From Nocardioides lijunqiniae (GTDB lineage: Bacteria; Actinomycetota; Actinomycetes; Propionibacteriales; Nocardioidaceae), in NCBI RefSeq assembly GCF_015024225.1, contig NZ_JACJGM010000027.1, forward strand, positions 34,349 to 98,348: a stretch of DNA of 64,000 nt, written 5' to 3'. Under the pieces are notes generated by a model that saw nothing but the letters and a program-made list of their open reading frames with translations, did no database searches and was not told where the DNA came from. How positions within the stretch are numbered: the first letter of the stretch is position 1; each line of letters begins with the position of its first letter. Positions 61,633 through 64,000 of the stretch are shown piece after piece. Position numbers and translations under genes: made by a program.

Positions 61633-64000
61633 TCAGCCCTCGCCGAGGGCGGCGACCAGCCGCTCGACGACGGCGTCCGGCCGCTCCAGCCACTCGGTGG
61701 CGACCACCTGCTCCACGCGCCACCCGGCGGAGGCGAGCACGGCGGGCTGGGTCAGCCGCCGCTCGTCCGGCGTGCCGCCGTCGAGACGCGCGGGGTGGTC
61801 GACCAGCACCGCGACGGCGTACGCCGCGGCGTCCGGCAGCCGCAGCGCCAGGTCGCACCGGAAGCCGGACTGCCCGACCCCGGGGGCCACCTCGACCCCG
61901 CGGCCGCGCAGCGCGTCGGTCAGCTGCGCGACCACGTCCGGCACGTCGTCGACGGACCGCGACGGTGCGGCGTCGCGCTCACGCAAGGAGCGCAGCACCG
62001 TGGCCGCGCCGTGCTCGTCGCCGCCGGAGACGGCCGCGGCGTAGCGCAGGAAGCCCTTGAGGGTGTTGGCGCCGTCGTTGTAGGTGTTGGTGATGGCGGT
62101 GTGGTCGATGCTCGAGGCCAGCACCATGTGCCGCTTGGCGCGGCTGAAGATGACGTTGAGGCGCTTCTCGCCGCCGGCGTTGTTGATGGGCCCGAAGCTC
62201 ATCCGCATCCGCCCGTCGGGGCCCGGCGCGTAGCAGACGCTCATCACGATGACGTCGCGCTCGTCGCCCTGGACGTTCTCGAGGTTCTTCACGAACAGCC
62301 CGACGCCCTGCCCGTCCTCCTCGCGCACCAGCTCGGCCTCGTAGGCGGTGGCGAACTCCGGGTCGTCGGCGCTGAGCCGCTCGAGCGCGCGCTCGATCTC
62401 GCTCTGCTGGGCCTCGCTGAACGCGACGATGCCCACGGTGAGCCCGGTCCCGCGGCGCAGCAGGTCGCGCACGAACGCCGCGATCCAGGTGGCCTCCGCG
62501 GGGTTGGTGCGCTGGGTGTAGACGCCGTCCTCGACCCGCACCAGGCTGATGCTGCGCGCGAGCACGTCGTCGACCATCTGCGTCTCGTCGAGCCCGTCGC
62601 CCACCGTGACCGACAGCGGCCGCAGCGGCGTGGTCGGCTGGCGGTCGGGGATCGTCGCGAGCCGGCCCTCGTAGAACGCGGCGTTGCTGAACTGGATCAG
62701 CGCCTCGTAGCGGCTGCGGTAGTGCCAGCGCAGCATCGTCGAGGGCAGCCGCACCGAGCTCACCGCGAGGAAGCTGTCGGCGTCGAGGACCACGCCCACC
62801 TGGGCCGGGTCGTCGTCGTCCTCGTCGGGCGTCTCCACGCGGGTCTGGAAGTACGTCGTCGGCGGCAGCTGCATCCGGTCGCCGACGACGATCACCTGGG
62901 CGGCCCGGTGCAGCGCGGGGACCGCCTCCTCGACCGGCACCTGACTGGCCTCGTCGTAGATGACCACGTCGAACGTCGACTCCAGCGGCAGCACGTCCGA
63001 CAGCGACGCGGGGCTCATCAGCCACACCGGCCGCATGGCGCCCACGACCGTGCCGGGCTCGGTCGAGGTGAGCTGGCGGATCGACTTGTAGGCGCGGACC
63101 TTGCCGAACTCGTGCTCCAGCACCCGGCGGCCGGCGACCCAGACGGCCTTGGTCGCGCGCTCGTCCTTGCCCATGCCCTGCACGCTGCGCTGGCTGTGCT
63201 CGACCGCGCCTGCGAAGCGGTCGCGGAGCCGGGCGATCACGACGCGCGCGTTGGCCTGCTGCAGCCGGGGCAGCACGTCGCCGACCGTGGTGAGCAGGTC
63301 AGCGAGGCGCGGTCCGTCCACGGTGTCGACGGCGGGGGCCGCGGCACGGCGCCGCTCCAGCTCGGCGGTGAGCACGGCGTGCTCGAGCTCGTCGGCGTCG
63401 GCGGGGAGCAGGCGGACGGCGTCCAGCACCTCGGGGTGGCCCACCAGCTCGCGCAGCGCGGGGGCGACCGTGCGGACGAGGGACTGGCCGGTGGCCGAGC
63501 CGAGCACCGCCAGGTCGCCGCCGACCTCCTCGAGCGACCCGTCGAGGCGGAGCACCCCGCTGGCCGCCGTGTCGATCGTCGCGAGCAGTCCGTCGAGGTC
63601 GTCGAGCCGGTCGCGGAGGCCGTCGTCGGCGGTGGCGAGCAGGTCGCGCCAGGCGCCCACCGGACCGGAGGCGCGCCGCACACCGACCAGGTCGGCGTTG
63701 AGCGCGGCCAGGTCGGCGTGTCCCCATGCCACCGACGCGTCGGCCCGGAGGCCGGCCAGGGCGGCCTCGGCGTCCTGGCGGGCGACGAGCAGCGCCAGCG
63801 CCTCGCTCGCGGATGGCGGCACCTGGCGGGAGGGGTCGGCGTAGCCGCCGGCCACGGCGTCGCGGACCCGCCGCCACTCGCCGCTGAGGAAGCGCCAGAC
63901 GGAGCTCTCCTTGGCGTGGGCCACGGCGAGCGCGGCGCGGGCGTCGTCGGGAGCGAGGGGCTCGCGCCAGCCGGCCGCCGCGGCGGCCGCGTCGTCCGCG
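61633..64000 (-). CDS. Large SF1 helicase with C-terminal nuclease-like domain (partial)
   Basis: The visible 788 residues are the C-terminal part; the frame is still open at the window edge and the Walker A region lies outside. Seen motifs: II FDVVIYDEASQ, III VVGDRMQLPPT, an IV-type WHYRSRYEALIQFSN, V ENVQGDERDVIVMSV and VI RLNVIFSRAKRHMVLAS (AAA_11/AAA_12 or Upf1-like SF1 helicase). The last ~110 residues (FRCDLALRLP then VAVLVDHP) look like the MTES_1575-type restriction-endonuclease fold. The internal Met/Val codons are not reliable starts. A role in DNA defence or repair is inferred. Confidence 0.88.
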   Translation of the reverse strand, partial: ADDAAAAAAGWREPLAPDDARAALAVAHAKESSVWRFLSGEWRRVRDAVAGGYADPSRQVPPSASEALALLVARQDAEAALAGLRADASVAWGHADLAALNADLVGVRRASGPVGAWRDLLATADDGLRDRLDDLDGLLATIDTAASGVLRLDGSLEEVGGDLAVLGSATGQSLVRTVAPALRELVGHPEVLDAVRLLPADADELEHAVLTAELERRRAAAPAVDTVDGPRLADLLTTVGDVLPRLQQANARVVIARLRDRFAGAVEHSQRSVQGMGKDERATKAVWVAGRRVLEHEFGKVRAYKSIRQLTSTEPGTVVGAMRPVWLMSPASLSDVLPLESTFDVVIYDEASQVPVEEAVPALHRAAQVIVVGDRMQLPPTTYFQTRVETPDEDDDDPAQVGVVLDADSFLAVSSVRLPSTMLRWHYRSRYEALIQFSNAAFYEGRLATIPDRQPTTPLRPLSVTVGDGLDETQMVDDVLARSISLVRVEDGVYTQRTNPAEATWIAAFVRDLLRRGTGLTVGIVAFSEAQQSEIERALERLSADDPEFATAYEAELVREEDGQGVGLFVKNLENVQGDERDVIVMSVCYAPGPDGRMRMSFGPINNAGGEKRLNVIFSRAKRHMVLASSIDHTAITNTYNDGANTLKGFLRYAAAVSGGDEHGAATVLRSLRERDAAPSRSVDDVPDVVAQLTDALRGRGVEVAPGVGQSGFRCDLALRLPDAAAYAVAVLVDHPARLDGGTPDERRLTQPAVLASAGWRVEQVVATEWLERPDAVVERLVAALGEG

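Overview
The window looks like chromosomal DNA of a high-GC actinobacterium, most likely Nocardioides or another member of the Nocardioidaceae. The evidence is the very GC-rich third codon positions, many GTG starts, stop/start overlaps of the GTGA, ATGA and TGATG type, an actinobacterial bcc-aa3 respiratory gene set (qcrCAB with a diheme QcrC, plus ctaC/D/E/F), a PspA-PspAA-M48-PspAB stress cluster, and a MacS/MacR-type two-component pair. From memory, the order glycerate kinase, HesB, adenosine-kinase-like PfkB, ctaC/ctaF, qcrB/A/C, ctaE, trpD, DEDDh-UvrC fusion, NlpC/P60, fadD15-like, SRPBCC, ArsA-like, CxxC protein, acyltransferase, aroG follows M. tuberculosis Rv2205c to Rv2178c. The backbone is therefore conserved core, with insertions.

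Layout. 0.2-4.0 kb: phage-shock-type envelope stress operon followed by a GAF histidine kinase. 4.1-7.7 kb: nadA and a GNAT protein on the minus strand, then glycerate kinase and an A-type Fe-S carrier (erpA-like) with a strong terminator. 7.9-10.5 kb: small hypothetical, PfkB sugar/nucleoside kinase, and a coupled TusA plus cysteine desulfurase pair. 10.6-21.5 kb: aa3 oxidase (ctaC-ctaD-ctaF), an L,D-transpeptidase lipoprotein, about 1 kb of modular repeats, then qcrB-qcrA-qcrC-ctaE on the minus strand and a CtaG-like assembly factor. 21.5-25.6 kb: degenerate receiver coupled to trpD, a membrane-GNAT protein, a stand-alone Lrp/AsnC sensor domain and a DEDDh exonuclease/UvrC fusion. 25.9-26.3 kb: a second, inverted copy of the repeat element. 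26.7-30.4 kb: a c-di-AMP (ydaO/yuaA) riboswitch ahead of an NlpC/P60 hydrolase, a membrane-anchored HEATH-motif peptidase and an M48 peptidase.

30.4-38.3 kb: long-chain acyl-CoA ligase (minus), then a tightly coupled run of SRPBCC, ArsA-like ATPase, CxxC protein and two ROK kinases, an alpha/beta hydrolase, and a PlsC-type acyltransferase. 38.3-43.6 kb: MacS-like kinase and MacR-like regulator separated by a polar amino-acid ABC transporter and two redox/unknown genes. 43.6-47.3 kb: MpaB-type oxygenase, TetR regulator, arylamine N-acetyltransferase and a coiled-coil protein. 47.3-50.0 kb: a small accessory patch with a secreted TSP3-like protein, a fibronectin-III remnant and a TetR regulator. 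50.1-61.5 kb: glpK coupled to a DUF1028 gene, an MFS transporter, a phosphofructokinase with PPi-type active-site residues, a DHA2 drug exporter with its TetR repressor and operator, an APC permease, class II DAHP synthase and threonine aldolase. 61.6-64.0 kb: the C-terminal part of a large SF1 helicase with a nuclease-like tail, cut by the window edge.

Most interesting signals: a modular repeat family whose ~360-bp element occurs as two inverted copies bracketing about 10 kb of respiratory genes, with compensatory base changes preserving its hairpin; the riboswitch-headed three-hydrolase operon; the split MacRS pair; and a phosphofructokinase with Asp104/Lys124. No rRNA, tRNA, CRISPR array or transposase was found.
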